DNA of 64,000 nt. Source: Bradysia coprophila. Taxonomy: Eukaryota; Arthropoda; Insecta; Diptera; Sciaridae. The position numbers and the translations under genes are program-made. Shown here piece after piece: positions 11,281 through 26,300 of this stretch. The notes under the pieces are model-generated. The model was not told the DNA's origin and ran no database searches. It saw only the letters and a program-made list of their open reading frames with translations. The stretch spans positions 6,043,788 through 6,107,787 of the forward strand of contig NW_023503307.1 of NCBI RefSeq assembly GCF_014529535.1. The letters are read 5' to 3'. Position 1 is the first letter of the stretch. Each line of letters starts with the position of its first letter.

Positions 11281-11735
11281 ATGTTCTCAATCGAAATAAA
11301 ATCGTTGTTTGGAACTCATTCTTTTTTTAAGATTTTGAATTGTACCATTATACGATGACCCGAAAAAAATGTTCAAATATGCTATCGATTTGAAAAACTA
11401 AGTTGATATACTTGCTAATGCGATTAACTCATTCTCCAGTCGAGGATCTCCACGGATAATTAAATTAAAATCTGCATTTTTTTGCACGAATTATGTCAAT
11501 TAGAATCATTAGAATCCATATTTCGGGAATTAAATTGAATAAAACGGAAACTAACTTTTACATCAGTCGACTCGTTTGCTAAAAATATTATAAATTATGC
11601 TCCAGCAGACTTTTGATTTACGGTTTCTGGTATCATATGGTAACATGCATTACAAATGTTGCTAATCAAATAGATATAGGTAGTATGTTTCCACGTAAGT
11701 ACCTATTTATGTACCAAGCTAGGTATGAAGATATT

Positions 11736-11912
11736 TTATCACATACGCGCGGTGTTCGGATGTCAAAATTATTTAACTAGAAGAATAATTCAAAAATTAC
11801 ACTTCAAGTCTATGTTGTTGTCTCGTTTTCGCTTATTGTAATGAGATAGAGTACACACTTGTCACTATCAGTCTCGGCAAGCCTCGACTTCTTCGTGACA
11901 AGTGTGTAATAT
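11736..11912 (+). repeat. Dispersed repeat family 'S', copy 1
   Basis: It starts near CACATACGCGCGGTGTTCGG, contains TATGTTGTTGTCTCGTTTTCG and CTCGGCAAGCCTCGACTTC, and ends GTGACAAGTGTGTAATAT. Further copies are at 18382-18556 (+), 18648-18791 (-), 56212-56397 (-) and 56400-56577 (-). About 175 bp, non-coding. Confidence 0.75.
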
Positions 11913-12097
11913 TAATATATATTATCGCACTAGCTGTCGATGGCCGATTCGAGGCGAAGACTAAATTGAACGTTTGGTTCACTCACTCAAATGTCAGGCG
12001 AGATAGAATTCATTTCGATGTTTTTTTACCAAGTTATAGCCTTTCACAGACAGCAAAGTCTCGTGATATGTATCCAGTGTATAAACACAGAGCTTAG

Positions 12098-12207
12098 ATT
12101 CTCGTAGCGTTCGTAACTTTAAGAATTCGTAACTTGACAGATCTTATGGGATTTTATACACACAACTGTCAAGCTACGAATATTTGGAGCTACGAAAATA
12201 CGAGAAT
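12098..12207. repeat. Hairpin repeat
   Basis: ATTCTCGTAGCG... with AATTCGTAACTTGACAG is answered by CTGTCAAGCTACGAAT ... TACGAGAAT in reverse. The imperfect arms are about 40 bp. No coding capacity. Confidence 0.6.
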
Positions 12208-12568
12208 CGTTGTCCACTGTCCAGGGTCTGGTAATATTTTTTTAACAAGAGATTGAAAAAAAATTTTTTACTCGCAGCATCCCATTTAAATGACTTAAAT
12301 ACCTGACGCGATTTGGGGTCGATTTACGTAAGTCTTCGCGAGAAAATTTATAGAATTACGCAATTATCGTTGTGACTAAAGGGATTGCCTTCAGTGAAGG
12401 CTACAAGCCTAAGACTCGTAACACACAATAAGGCCAGGGGTTTTTGCTTTTTGTGTCTTCTTTTTTTGTGGTAGGTCGACATGTCGTCAAGAGCGCTCTA
12501 CAGTAAAAGGAAAATGATGAAATTTGATTCCTACATTTGGGCACTTTTCAAATTTTTGATTTTAGATT

Positions 12569-12730
12569 ATTTTCGATGATAAACTTTCACCAGAATCCTT
12601 TTTGAAAAATGTACAGCGATATACTTGCCAGGCTACCAAATCTATTTTTTATTGAAAGCTACCACATTTGTGGTCGTTATTGCGCTCATACATTTTTCAA
12701 AAAGGATTCTGGTGAAAATATATCGAAAAT
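12569..12730. repeat. Hairpin repeat
   Basis: Inverted arms of about 42 bp share CACCAGAATCCTTTTTGAAA and its complement near 12697-12715; both ends read ATTTTCGAT-like. The central part contains a small hairpin (CTACCACATTTGTGGT). Confidence 0.62.
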
Positions 12731-13334
12731 AAAATACGAAACACAACAAAAAACACAATCGTAGGCTACAATGTTGGCCTATTAAACAGTTAAAAGCGCC
12801 AAAGCGATATACTAGATGCGAAATCTACAATTTCATTTGTTGTAATAGTTATTTTAACTAATTTGTATTTGTACCACTTCACTTTACCGTCGCTTTCGAT
12901 AACGATTACTAGCCGTTTCTGAAAGATAAAGCCCAAAATTAGAGAATTAGAGAACTCATCGAAAACTCATACAGTTGCATTTAATTTTTACCGAATCACT
13001 CTACAACACTGCACAAGCTCAAACACCTGGATATAATATTATTCGTTACATGCACAAGTCTGAAAAAAGCCGAGAAAATTTTCAACGAATTTTCTCCACC
13101 GTTTCTTTCCTATACTAAAACCACCTACCTCAAAGGACCATAACACTTGCATAACCACTAAACTACTACACTATATACACACATTGATTTCGCTTTTCGC
13201 TCACATAAATCAGTATGGGAAGGGAAATATAAGTATCTCGCATGAAGTAGTATATCAGCGTCAACAGATGATATGTCGGTTTTGATATTTATGTGCTTGT
13301 ACACAGTGTGTCGTTAAGAGATGAGTTTGCATTG

Positions 13335-13389
13335 TATATAAAGCCATTTGATTTGGCAGTCGGGTGGTTTAGTCGAATAAGTTGAGTTC
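13335..13389 (+). promoter_or_regulatory. Candidate core promoter of the carbonic anhydrase gene
   Basis: TATATAAA at 13335-13342 is followed by an initiator-like GGCAGTCG (A+1 at 13358) and, exactly at +28, AGTTC (13385-13389), which fits the downstream promoter element RGWYV. The TATA-to-start distance (-23) is a little short, so the start could be a few bases further on. It lies about 390 bases upstream of the ATG. Confidence 0.5.
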
Positions 13390-13745
13390 TGCAGAGCTTT
13401 TAATTTTTATGCACTGAGGTTGTGGATGAAAATGCAAATTGGCTGTATGAATTAGAGATCGGGGAAAAAAAGTTTTTTTTTCGTGGCGGAATTATTGTGC
13501 TAAATTGGCGGGATTGGATTTTGTTTTTTTTTTGTTGTGTTTTGAATTAATAGAATTTTTCAATTAAACGAATCGCTGCTATTATAATTGACTAGTGGTA
13601 GATTTGATTTTCTATATTATTTAAAATTGACTACCGGTCCTTTACGGAATTTGTGTTATTTTCTAAATCAAATTCAATAATTCGCCTAAGTAAAAATTTA
13701 TTTTTCTTAAAAATAACAAAAAAAAAATTGTAAAGTGAAAGTAAA

Positions 13746-16700
13746 ATGTGGACTTTTAAGCTTTTGGTGATTTTCTGTGGTGAGTACTTTTCACTAACTG
13801 CAAAACAAGTCATATAAAAATGTACTGGTCCATATATGTATGTCTGCAATACACCAAAAAGAAAAATTTTAATCCGAAAATATTGCGCATACAAGACCGT
13901 TTCAATGCAAAAAAAAAGAATGAAAAATGTCTTTATGACGAAGAAGATAATAGTAACATCATAAATTACACTTCCTTAATGAGAACCGTAACACCATAAA
14001 ACTCAAATTTTAAGCAAACAAATCGTATATCACAAACGCATGGCACAAATCTGATGATTATATGAAGCAAAACGTTTTTCATTTTTGTGCAGAAAAAAGA
14101 CCTCGAAGATCTTGAATTGCTAGGATACAATCTCGATTGGCAATAAAATTTATTAACAGATTGTAAAAAGATTTACGTTCTACGCAATGCTTTAGTAATT
14201 TCGGTAATAGGTGAAACGTAATGCAGGAACAAAAAAGGTTTTAACTTTTGTCGTACTTACCACATACCTATCACTTCGAAACAATCGAAAGCAAATAATA
14301 CGTAATAGTATTTCATCTGTTAATGACAGTGACTCTGTAATAATGTTCTCTTATTATAAGAAAATCAAATTTAAAACCAACGAAGTAAAAGGTTTGTGTT
14401 AATCAGTTAAAAATACAATATAGGATTAAAAGTTTTTTTAGCGTGTGAGAAGTACGAATACGAATACGCTAAAAAAGACTTTTAGTCCGTGGTACGAATA
14501 GTATTTTTCATATTGGACGGACCCTTTTTCGGGTCCTAGGTATGAAAAATCCTATTTTGGAAATGTTGGTAAAATATAGGAGCGATCATTCGGGAGTTTC
14601 GACTTTATTAATTTAATGACCAATGATTAGTAGAGCTGATTTATGTTATTACAACTGTGACATCGATAAGTCTAAATTTGAAATTAGTTTTTTTTTTTAA
14701 ATTAAGTTTATGGAAAGGTCCCGGTTTTTTGACATTTTTTTTAATTGTTTTTTCTATGGGCAATTTGTTAGTTACACTCCAAAAAGATTTTAATTCAAAA
14801 TTACTGATTCTAGTTTCAGTAAAACTGTGAACAATTATCTTGAATTATCTTGATGCCTTAAGACACAACAGAGTAAAGTGTCAGTGTTCATTTGAGTTAA
14901 TTTTCATACTGTGTATTAGGTCCCTTAATTGACCTTTCAAAAATGAACCGCTCTTGTCTGGTTTATGTTATTCTGCCGAGCCTAAAATCTTGGAAGTAAA
15001 TATAAAAGATTTCCCAGTTTAATTGAAAGGTCAACGTGTTAGTCACAACTTATACTTATTTATCGTCGTGACAAAATCTACCAAGTCTTACATTAATCTA
15101 ACAAGTTAACGAGTTATTACAAACAATTTGAAAGTACAGTAAAAAAGGTGTAATACACAGCCCATAGCCGTAATAGTACAATTTCAGTGTATATCTTGTT
15201 ATGTTAAGCGAACGAATTGATTCAGAATGTTAAATACGTAACTGCTTTGAAACATTCGCTCTGACTCATAGCACTCCTTCATGCTGCTGCGTACATGTCC
15301 TATCTTAAAAGCACCCAATTACAGTTGCGAAATTCGAATCATACGATGTGCTTAGATGATGGTAGTTTTTCAATCTTATCATAGCAGACCACTCACATGA
15401 CACACAATAAGATAGAGAGATACTGGATTTATTGAAACCTTACAAGACAGGATAGTGGTCGAAAACCAAGTATGAACCCGGTTCAGTTTGGTAGTTTGAT
15501 AGTACAAAGTAAGACATTTTCCATCAATCTGTTGAATTTGTTTAGTTATCCAAATTCAATAATCTATTAGAAATTTACCTAGAAGTTTCGGTATAGTCTG
15601 ATGCGACAGTGCTTCAAGTAAAAAAATGGCAGACACGAAAATTCTTCTTTTAAGATTTTTTCTTCTCCGTTTTTCCTCTTAAGAATTTACCACTCTTTAG
15701 CAATTGAATCAACAATATGAGAACTGACTGAAAGGCCAACGGCCACACAACCAAAAATTCTAGCGATTGTACTATTTGATGATAGACGTTAGATTTAACG
15801 ACAATTTTATTTTCCTACTTAACCATTAAAATTATCAACATCGCGTTGATACAAACAACATTGAATTACAACAATTTGAAATTAAGCTATTGTGTTGTTA
15901 TTTAACAAAATTTATTAATAGTACCAGTGTCAGTACAGTCGCATAAATATTATATCCATAAAAATGAGATAAACCAGCGTCTTGAAAGTATGACTAACGA
16001 CTTTTCGTAGTGCGTATAGATAACAGCAGAATCTAAAAATGAAATGAACAAAATGCAACTTATTGACGATTTTTATGCTGCAGATGGTTTCTTTCAATTG
16101 TCCAGTGTAGGTCACAGTGGCGAACGTACTTCTGAAGATTTCAGTGTTTTTTTAAGACATCTCACACGATTCCTTATTGTTTCACGATTTGTCGAAAGCT
16201 ATTTTCCACCGCAGTCAAGACTGGTCTCGTCTAGGTCTCTGCAAAAATTGTCAAGATATTATTTCGGTTATGTAAATGTCTATTCTACACGGAATCAAGC
16301 AAGAACTAACAAGAACTAACTTAAAAAATACCGACAAGGTTACAGTCCTACAGCGAGACTATCATGGTACTTCTTATCGACTGTTGTATTTATTGTCTTT
16401 CTAGTTTAGAGCGACCTAAAATATTGTCTACGGTAGCGGCTCCAAACAAAATTGTTTTCAAATTTTCCAATCCATTTTGTGCCGACTAAAACTCAAGAGC
16501 TCGTTGGTATGTTGGGATGGATATATGCTTTTCCTGTCTAACCAACGCGCTCTTATGGGGAACTTCCACGAAGTTTCGTAGGCGTAAAATAGATAAGAAA
16601 ATTTTTCAACAAACTTGTTTAGAGTCTACTACCGGAGCCAATACTTTTTTGTAGCGCTCTAAAATAGAAAGAGAAATACTACTAGTCACTTAGAGTGTAA

Positions 16701-17303
16701 GACTCTGTGGAACATAGGATGAGGAATTGAGGAACCTCCATGAGTATTGAAAAGGTCTACGCCGCAATAAAAAAGCTGTCGATAAATTTCAATGATCGAC
16801 AAAAAATTTCGCTGGTAAAATTTTCCGAAATCTAATTTCAATTTTACACGTAGAAAATGAAGAAATGATTGAACAAAATTGTCACAATACCATCATCCTG
16901 AAAGTCTTGCTGCTGAAGCTGCTAATATGAAATAGGTTTCATTCAAGTAGTTGCGATACCGTTTGAATGTAACAAACAAATAAATGTATTTTGCTATTGA
17001 GCAGCACTCGACGTTTTCAAAAGTGGTAGATATAAGTACACCTCATCCAGGTGTAATAGAATGCATTTTTCAATATTTTCATCTCGGAAGAGCTTTTTTT
17101 TGTTATAAACATCCAACATGGTGTTGATAAAGAGGATTTAAAAAAAAATGTGAATGAGAAGGTAGAACACTTTTGCTTTACGTTACTTTATTAAAAAATG
17201 TTGCAAAACAGTACGCTCGTTCGACATACACCAATTTAGAATTTATGATTTGTTAGTTAGAGCATTATGCAACGTATGTCTCTGAAAAGTTACAGAAAAG
17301 AGA

Positions 17304-17341
<38 letters not shown>

Positions 17342-20300
17342 TGCAGTGTGTTTTCGCTTGTTTTTCTTGAAGTGAAGGAGTGTGACGTACACAATATAAA
17401 TGTGTTTTCTTTGATACAACAATAGAAAGAGAGTTAAGGTGTGAACCATGCGAGATATTTTCTTAAAATAAATTTTTCTATGTTTTGCATGTCCACAAAT
17501 TGATTTTGATAATAAAATCTTTTATGGATTAACAGTACGCGACTGCATTGCAACTGTTGTAATTTTGAAAAAAAAAATCATTTTTTGTTCTCAGCAAAGT
17601 AAACAATGATTTAAGTTTCCTTTTATCTATTCTCTGACAAATATAAGTACCACCCAGTCACAGTGTTTGTTCGAATCAGTTCATTCCATGCAAAGTCGTC
17701 ATTAGTACATAAAAGAATTAAAGTATATGAACCAGTAAAATTATGATGCCACAGCGCATTGGAAAATCTGACTAACAGTGCTCGTCCACCTGTAAGCTCA
17801 ATTTCCATCATTTTCATTTACTCAGTCCACTAAATTACGACAATTCATTGAGAATAAATCAAAATTTTTATTTGTATTTTTTGTTCGTACTTGGTCTCCG
17901 GTCCGGTTTAAGATGAATAAACGAGGGGCAAACCACTTTATTTAAAACTTATTTGCAACTGTTTTTTCAGGGTGCAACTCCGACGAAACTTTTTTTTCGT
18001 ACGCAAATCTTTTTCTGTGCCTTTTTGTGCCATTTAAAAATAGGCTGGTTGCATTGGATTGTTAGATTAAATGTTTTACATGCTTCGAACCGTACTTTTT
18101 ATGTTTCAAGCACTACTTTCGACGCCCTTATCATCTTTTCATCTTTTTATCCCTAGTTATGTAATAGTATTTTACATGACTAGGGATAAAAAGATGAAAA
18201 GTAGAGTTTTTGTGCGAATTTTGTTGATCCGAGGCGAAGCCTAAGTAAACAAACACACGAAAACGATACTTTTCCTTTTTATCCCGAGTTATGTAATGGA
18301 TTTTACATGCTAAGAGCGTCGAAAGTAGTGCTTGAAACATGAAAAGTACGGTTTCCGACGCATGTAGTATGTAAAATACTATTATCACACACGCGCGGTG
18401 TTCGGATGTCAAAATTACTTAACGAGAAGTTTAATTCGAAAATTACACTTCAGTTCTATGTTGTTGTCTCGTTTTCGCTTATGTGATAAAATAGAGTACA
18501 CACTTATCACTATCAATCTCGGCAAGCCTCGACTTCTTCGTGACAAGTTTGTAATATATATTACATGCATTTGTTTTCCATAGGGGCGAAAGTGGCTTAT
18601 TACACACCTAGAGAAAACAAGAAATTTGGTTTAGGATTCAAAAGCATGTAATATATATTGCACACTTGTCACGAAGAAGTCGAGACTTGCCGAGACAACA
18701 ACATAGACCTAAAGTGTTCTAAAAATAAAATTAAACATAAATTATTCTACTAGGTAAGCAATTTTGACATCCGAACACCGTGCGTATTTGATAAATCCAT
18801 TACATAACTCGGGATTAATATCATTAATATCATATTAATATCATCTAATCGTTGGATGTATCACTTTCAACTATTGAGGCGAGAAAAGGACCTATTACAG
18901 TGTGAACAAAAACCAGTTTTCGCATTTTATAGCCGTAAGACAACAAAATATCATACTGTCTCGTTGGTTTTTTTTTGTTGAGGCGGATGGGATTCATTCT
19001 TTGCCTTCGGCTCGAAATACAAACTTCCCAGACGTCTCAACAAAAGTGGCCTAGCGAAGCAGTTATGTACTATTTTAATCTCTTGTGCTACTCTTTTTAC
19101 CGTGCAACTCTTTTTTTTAAACGTATAACTCCAATGCAACCTTTTTTATCGCATGCAACTCATTTGAGTGGTTTGCCCCTCGTGAAAACGTAAACATACA
19201 CTCAACTCAACACCCAAAACAACTTCAACTGGTTGGTTTTCCACTTTTCACTTCCACAAATAATTAAAATAATCGAGAAAGTTTCTGCATCTGAAGTGGT
19301 TATGCGGTGGAAGAGACGTAATGAGACTGTTAACAACTAGATTTTGCATTAATTTTCCTTCTTTAATGACAAATTGCTTTGTCAAGGAGTTATTTTTAGT
19401 TCACAATGAGAGGTATACATCTACATTATATAATTGAATCATAGTTCATGAGCCCAGAAGATGTTTGTTTACATATGTGAAGTAGGTACAGAAAAATGTG
19501 GAATTTTTGAATGAGGTGAAACTTTATGGGTTGCTCTAGTAACACAGCGCTGTAATTAACGAGTGTAAGGGGGACTGCTACCTGAAGAGTCATTTTTTTA
19601 CATTTTTCTTTTTTTTTTCTTTTCTTTTGTCTATTTTCCCCCAAAAAAAATGTAATAATATTAGGGGTTGGCTACGACGCTTCCTGGAATAAACACAAGA
19701 ACTATTTTTGGGAAAATGTTTTTCCACATTTTCCTTAATTTTTAACGGCGGCCTGTAACTAATGCAATTTCATATAGCACTTAATAAATGAAGTAATAGT
19801 ACATAACGTCCGAGGTTCCAAATTTTTATTTTGACGAGTGGGGACGTTATGGCCCGATCCAAAGTGGAGGCCTGTATTCCCACTCGTCAAAATAGAATTT
19901 CAAACCTCGTACGTACAGTGCTTCAAGTGCTTCTGGTCGGTAGATGAGAAAAATGTACTCAAAAATTGCATTTACCACCACAAGCCCGTAAAAGATTTTT
20001 TCCTAACTAGTGTTGAAATATCGCGACTTCGTCGCTTTTTTCCCACATCGTTTAAAAAAAACGTCGTTCCTAACTTATGCTAAAAAAAACTTTTTTAGCG
20101 AATTCGATACCAACACTCGCCTCCGGCTCGAGTTGGAAACCTCTTATTCGCTAGCATTTTAGCATGCGTTATGAAAATAACTATTACATGCCAGCGTCCG
20201 CTAAGCACTTTTTCACAGTCACAAACAGTGATGTGAAGTGCACTTTACCGCGCGCTGACATGTTAATTAATTGCCGTCTGTGATTTACCGTAGTTTTCTT

Positions 20301-23300
20301 ATTGAAGGTTAAATATTTTTATAAGAAATTTTCAAAATGCAGTTCTCTATTGGCTCGAAAGAAGAATGTCAATACAACATTCAAGACCGAATTATATTCC
20401 GATAAAGAATGATATAGTTTGGACAATAAATATTCCAATTACTATGTACAGTACACAATATGTAGAACTATTTCTTCGATATGAAAACTATCTACATCCA
20501 TGTGTATTCCGTTTGTAATGTTCATTGATTCTCCATGGTTTGAAGATTTCGGTTCTCAGACTATGGGTAGTAATCATTGTTTACTGAAATAAATTCAATA
20601 TTTGTAATACGATAAACAAACTGAAACAAATCCTAATCTAATCATCAAAAAAATGTAATTATTTTACAGGCATTGCAATCGCATTGGCAGACCATTGGGG
20701 ATATCCAGTTGAGCAGGAAAACGGCGTTGTTAAAGGTAAGTCATTACAGTGATAAATTTTGTTCCATAAAATATTTTATGATTTTCCATCAATCACCAAA
20801 CAAAAAAATTATCTTCGATTCGTAATGCTAGTTGTAGATGATTTTATCAGTGGCGTTGAAATTGCCAATTAGGCTATTGATTGTCAAACTATAATTGCTA
20901 CTAAATCAGCTTGTAAATTCTTCTGTTTTTTCTTGTTGTTGAATTATTGGCGTCAACCGGCTTTTATCGCATTGATAAAGGTATTTTGGATTGATATATT
21001 TTTATCCCTGCCGCGACAGATATTAAAAGTTAATTTAGTTGAATTAAAACGTTTTCAATGAAAAACTGTCCGAACAATTATTTTGTTAAAATATCTTTCT
21101 TTACCGAAATATTTTATTTTATGACTTTTCTTTTGGTAAAAATGTTAATTTAGAAAGCTCTCGCGATAATAAATTGTCTTTTTATTACTTTTGGGTTAGG
21201 TTCGACATCGCTACCGAAATAAATTTTTTTTATGAATTTTCTTCTGCTGCTTTTTTATTGCTGATGGACAGCAACAAAAATCTAAATAAAAAAAATCTTT
21301 TTATCGTTTTTTCGCGTGTACCTATTATTAGAGTTTTTATTAACCGTCCCGTCATCACTCATTGAATTCATTTTTAATGGTGAGAATATAATGGTGAAGA
21401 GCCGAATTTAATTTTTACATTTCAACGATCGTTTTAACAATTAAGATTACTTACCACGCATCAGATCTCTATAAAATTAAAAGATTTGCACTTACCAGTC
21501 GCACATTATGTAAATTTGGGCTAGTTTTTTTAATTACTGCGCTGTTAATCCAAAACGCCGTATCGTTTTATCTGTGTGCTTTTGAGTGCTTTCGAAAAAT
21601 TTGAAAAAAAATTTCATTGGAAAATGTGGAATATTTTAGTGGAATACAAAAGAAGCTTAAAGCTTTCGAAACATATTTAAAAGCAAAGACACAAATGCGA
21701 TACGGTGTTTTGGGTTTACACTTCAGATTAGGGCTATGCATTAAAATAGCGGCCAAATAACAATGAAGCTCTGAAGAAGATCTCTCAAATCATCAAAATG
21801 TCGTTTCGACGTATCGAGAAGCTTGATTTCTACGCTTAGATAGAAGATTGACTAAGAACCAACTAACACTAGCATCTAGTGTCAGTTGGGAATATGATAT
21901 TTCTATTGTTAAAACCGGTTTCAGCCGATTTTGTCTGACTTAAACAATAGAAATATCGTATTCCCGGTGACACTTAAGAGAATGGGATTTTCAGATTTAA
22001 AACACTCGATCAATTTTTCGATTTATCCGATAAATCCGATTTATAGCATAAGTTAAACAATGAAAATGGCAACATAATTGTCGATCTCAGCACCGCAAAA
22101 TTGCTCGTGTTGGACTTAATTCGGCTCTTCGAAGTTTTAAAGCAAGTACAGTCACCTTACGTGAGAGTACCAATCATATGATACTAATTGCCTTACATGA
22201 GAGAAATTTATTATTATTTGCACATCCTTTATATTGAATCATTTCAGCGGGAATTTGAAACGGACACTATGGTACTATGGACATTATTATTGTAGTTACA
22301 TTGTTCGTCAGTACTCGTCAAAATGAAATTGTCCAGACAAAGGCCGGATCTCCAATTTCTTTTCAAACAAAAAAAAAACGTCATCAGCCGTAACCTACTC
22401 TTCCCACATTTTACCGCCAGTCGTAATCCTCTTACGAGCGAACATATTCATAAATTGAGGATTAAATTGAACCAATGTGAATTGTCGGGTATATTAATAT
22501 GGATAATTTGACCTGTAAAACGAATTAGAACTTCTGTTGTATAGCAATTATTGGATCGTCGAGTTATTGATTTACATTCATTCCGAATAGACAAAAAACA
22601 ACATTTTCGTACGGTATACTGTCCGGTCATTTCAAATTGCTTATTCGGATGGTTTTAATTGAAATTTTCGGTTGAACTCATTCGGTTTAACCTAAATTTC
22701 AAATCAACATTGAGATTTTTTTTTGTGCTCTCACACAGCTACCGTTCCAATTCCCAATAAAAAAAATCTATGTGTCCGATGATGAATGTTTCTAAGCGTG
22801 ATAACTCATCGCATCACTAAAATACATTTACCTACGTCAGACTATATACTTTTTTGTATATGGACGACACACGAAAATTAAACGTAAATAAATATTTTCT
22901 TTTATTTTAACGTTAAAATAAATTAAAAAAAGTGAAGCGAAAAAATTGTAAAGCAAGAAAAAATATCTTGTCAAGTTGAAATATTTTTCCCGTTGATCTG
23001 TTGAACATATGGAAATATTCTTTTTGTTTTTCTTCTGGTCAAATCTCTCAACGAAAATGCCGCCCAAACTGTTTGCCACTTGTTGCGAAGACTCTTTCAG
23101 AATTTTATTTTATCTTTTTGATTAACTTATTTTTGATGACTGAGCATCAAATAAAAAGTTAAATTGTTTGGGTGGTTCGGTGAGTTAGTTGAAATTTGTT
23201 GAAAGACGTCTCGGGATTCAAAAAGAAACATTTTTTTCACCTTCAAATTTAATTATCGGATTTCTTACATGTGTGGGTCTATGTATAATTAAAAATTTAG

Positions 23301-26300
23301 ACATTTAAAAATTTGATTTATTCATCTGATTTCCTTTGAAAACTTTTTTGATTCCGAATGTTGTGCCAACGGTTATACTCTCCCTATTACTCTATTACTC
23401 GCCTCTTCTTAGTTTCAGCATCAAGATGTTACATAAATTACAGAATTTCGTACGGTTTGTTACCACAGGCTCTTATGGTGTTACAGTAAACCTCAGTGAA
23501 ATTTAAACATACATTTGAATCAGCTGTCAGTTTTTCTGTCTCTGTCTCTCTCGCATCTTAATATAGGAGGTAGAAAAGTGTAGAAGATTAATTGACTTAG
23601 GACTTGTTGTTTATTTTTCATCGATATGCCATATACAAACTGCTCATACGCATTAATACCAATACCACACCTATACGTGTAACTCTTTAACCTATTACAT
23701 ACAGCATACGGAATTATTGTCTGGTCTCTAACTTCCATCGATCAAAGATATTTTAATCGGTTGATTTCAAATCTTGTACTTCAATTTTACAAGATGCAAT
23801 TTACGATATAAATGACCATATAACCACAAGCTCATGGTTTGTCAATATTTTTATCGTCGTTATCGATAATAGATGAATTTATTGTTAACTTGTACACAAA
23901 ATGTTTGTATTGGATAAGTGGACCAGCTGGAAAAATGTTCATCAAATTCACGACTAAATTTCATTGACGTCGACTCATAATCAAAACAATTTTCAATTAT
24001 TTAGTGAAGTGAAACAACCTATTTCAAAATTTGTATTTTAAGAAATTTCACTGATACTAGGTTCCTGAAGGTCCTGTTTGTAAAATTTGTCCAATTTTTT
24101 TGTCTCATTACAACAAAGTATTAATTCCGTATGTCAACTGTTTCTTTCAATCAATATTGATCACAATCTAAACATGAACCTTCCTATTAATCGGTTTATG
24201 GATATAATTTGAATCTACCCACACAGAAAAAGAAGAAATTAGGACTTCCTCCTCTTACGTACGGAGCTGTGTATAAGACATTTTTTGAAAATATAGGAAG
24301 CATATGGTCTCATTATGGTCCTCACTACTTTTTGAAGGGTGTCTCAGAGCTCAAACAATCGGGAGTAACAGACGAAGGAAAGGTTATTTTATTGAAAATT
24401 GTTTTGAAGAAATTCTAGATAGTTTTCAAGAAATTTCGAGAAAATATTTTCTCAAAAATAGGCTTTGAGACGAAGTAATTATTGTGCCCAAGAGGCATTC
24501 TATTTAGTGCTTAGTGAATATGTGAAAAAAAAATCATTGCACGGCAAAATAATGTAATTTTTTCAAGTATCATAAAAGTTGCAATCTGGTGGAAAACGTC
24601 ACCACTTCTTGTAGTGCCCATTCTTTGATTAGGCTACGCATCGCAAAACTCTTTTTTTAGCCCCTGCATCTGTAATTTTGAAGTACGCCCAATATCACGA
24701 TAAGATTCCATCTTTCGAGTGACTTTTTTTGTTTCGTCGAATATGAATGAGTCGTTCGTCAATATAAAACTCGTGATTGACCCTTGAAATGAACAGATCC
24801 ACTAAATGATACCAACAACAATTCAAGTATGAATTTTGATTTGCGTTCGACCAACCGGGTCTTTTTTGGTTGCGTGTGTTTTGATAGACAAAAAGGAGTT
24901 TATAGCAAACCATTCGCAAAAAATATGATATTGATGGAACGTCTGTCTTCCTTATCACTCTTAAAACTGATTACTCGAATGTCGTAAATGCTAAGATAAA
25001 TTTATATGAGTGCAGCCAAATTATCATTTTTATTGGACGTTTATTGGCCTATTCAATTCAGTTTTTATTAATTTGAAATAGATCAGACGGTGATGAGTTA
25101 GCGCAATTTATTTTTTGAAATGTCCAATTATAAATGTACAATACCATCGATAATTTAGATTGTAGGTGGAAAAAAATACAATTCATCTCAACGATTAAAG
25201 CATATAGGTCTTGGTAAAGGTCAACCTAAGATTGGATTAGCGCCGGCCAATAAATGTGGACTTTCCCGTTATTGTTATCTTTCTGGTTGATTTTTTTTTA
25301 GAAAATGTGAGATCTCCGTATATCTGGTATATTCTCCTTACCTGAGACGCAATCATTTTAATCTTAATCCAGTTGCTCTTTGATCTGCAGTTGCTCTTAG
25401 ATCCGCTACCCCTTCGACCGAAAATTTATTCATTGAATTTTAGAATATTTCCTAAGATTTCGGAAAATATTTTTGTCTTTTATTAGAAAAAAGTAAGAAG
25501 GTTCAATTGTCCGAAAGATCTAAGGGCTGCAGTGCGAATTGTTAAACTAAACCTCTACCACTCCTAAACTTATATGTTTTCCGAGCTCCATTAAACTCAA
25601 CTATGGGGACTAATCATGGAAGTACCAGCTGATGAAATATATGGGTAACTCCAGGGTTAGTTGCGTTACAAATTTCGTCATTTCTGAGGCATAAAGTGAG
25701 CTGTGTTTTGCGGTAACAAATCAGTCTATAAATTTTCTCATACTCAGGAGACCCAGTGCTTTCATACCAACAAGAATTGGAATTTTTAGCCTGCGAATTA
25801 TGACTTGTGTGATCGAAGGAGTCGGCAGTTAGTAGCGTTACACGTTTGTGACTTTTCGAAATATTTTCAACAAATGTAAACTGATTTCTGTAAACTTTTT
25901 TTTCCCTGAAAACTATGAAAGCTATGGTCAAGACGCGCAGTATGAGGTTAGTAGCCCAAAATTTGTGGTAGATGTGTCTATAAAAGTGATATTTTTCGGT
26001 GGTCATTAATAGCCAGAATTTTTCTTTCGAAATTGGTGGTGGTTACCCCACAGAAAATGTTGCTTTAGCTCAAAACCGTTTAAAAAAATGGTTACAAAAT
26101 TTTTCAAGATAACCTCGACGAGTCAAAATTCGAGGATGACACTTATCACCACTGTGAAGCTGATTTCATCTACTTTACTCACCAAACTAACCTGATCGAG
26201 CCAACATAGCTAACGCCGGCCCGTACGAAACACCTATTCGTATCAAAATCCTTTAATGTGGAACTCTTCATTTCTCTACCAAACGAGGAAAATCAGAATT

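Larger units (their letters stand above)
7566..13330. other. Intergenic region with foldback repeats
   Basis: No gene is supported here. It holds a tandem duplication (8628-8840), inverted-repeat elements (8430-8633, 8994-9596, 9925-10354, 11117-11280, 12098-12207, 12569-12730) and one copy of a dispersed repeat (11736-11912), separated by AT-rich unique sequence. Open frames are short and show no family features. Confidence 0.6.
13780..20669 (+). other. Carbonic anhydrase intron 1 (6.9 kb)
   Basis: AT-rich, with a partial foldback copy (14428-14525), a (TA)n run (17308-17338), foldback repeats around 18137-18300, two 'S' repeats (18382-18556, 18648-18791), a hairpin repeat with GC-rich loop (18950-19070), another at 19807-19914 and one at 20186-20262. 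No nested gene is supported. Confidence 0.65.

Noticed and set aside
17243..17449. 68-codon frame with Tyr-Ile repeats
   Set aside because: It is a translation of the (TA)n microsatellite.
25614..26006. 130-codon minus-strand frame inside carbonic anhydrase intron 2
   Set aside because: No domain, signal peptide or good splice context is visible and its composition is like the surrounding AT-rich DNA; likely chance or an old repeat.
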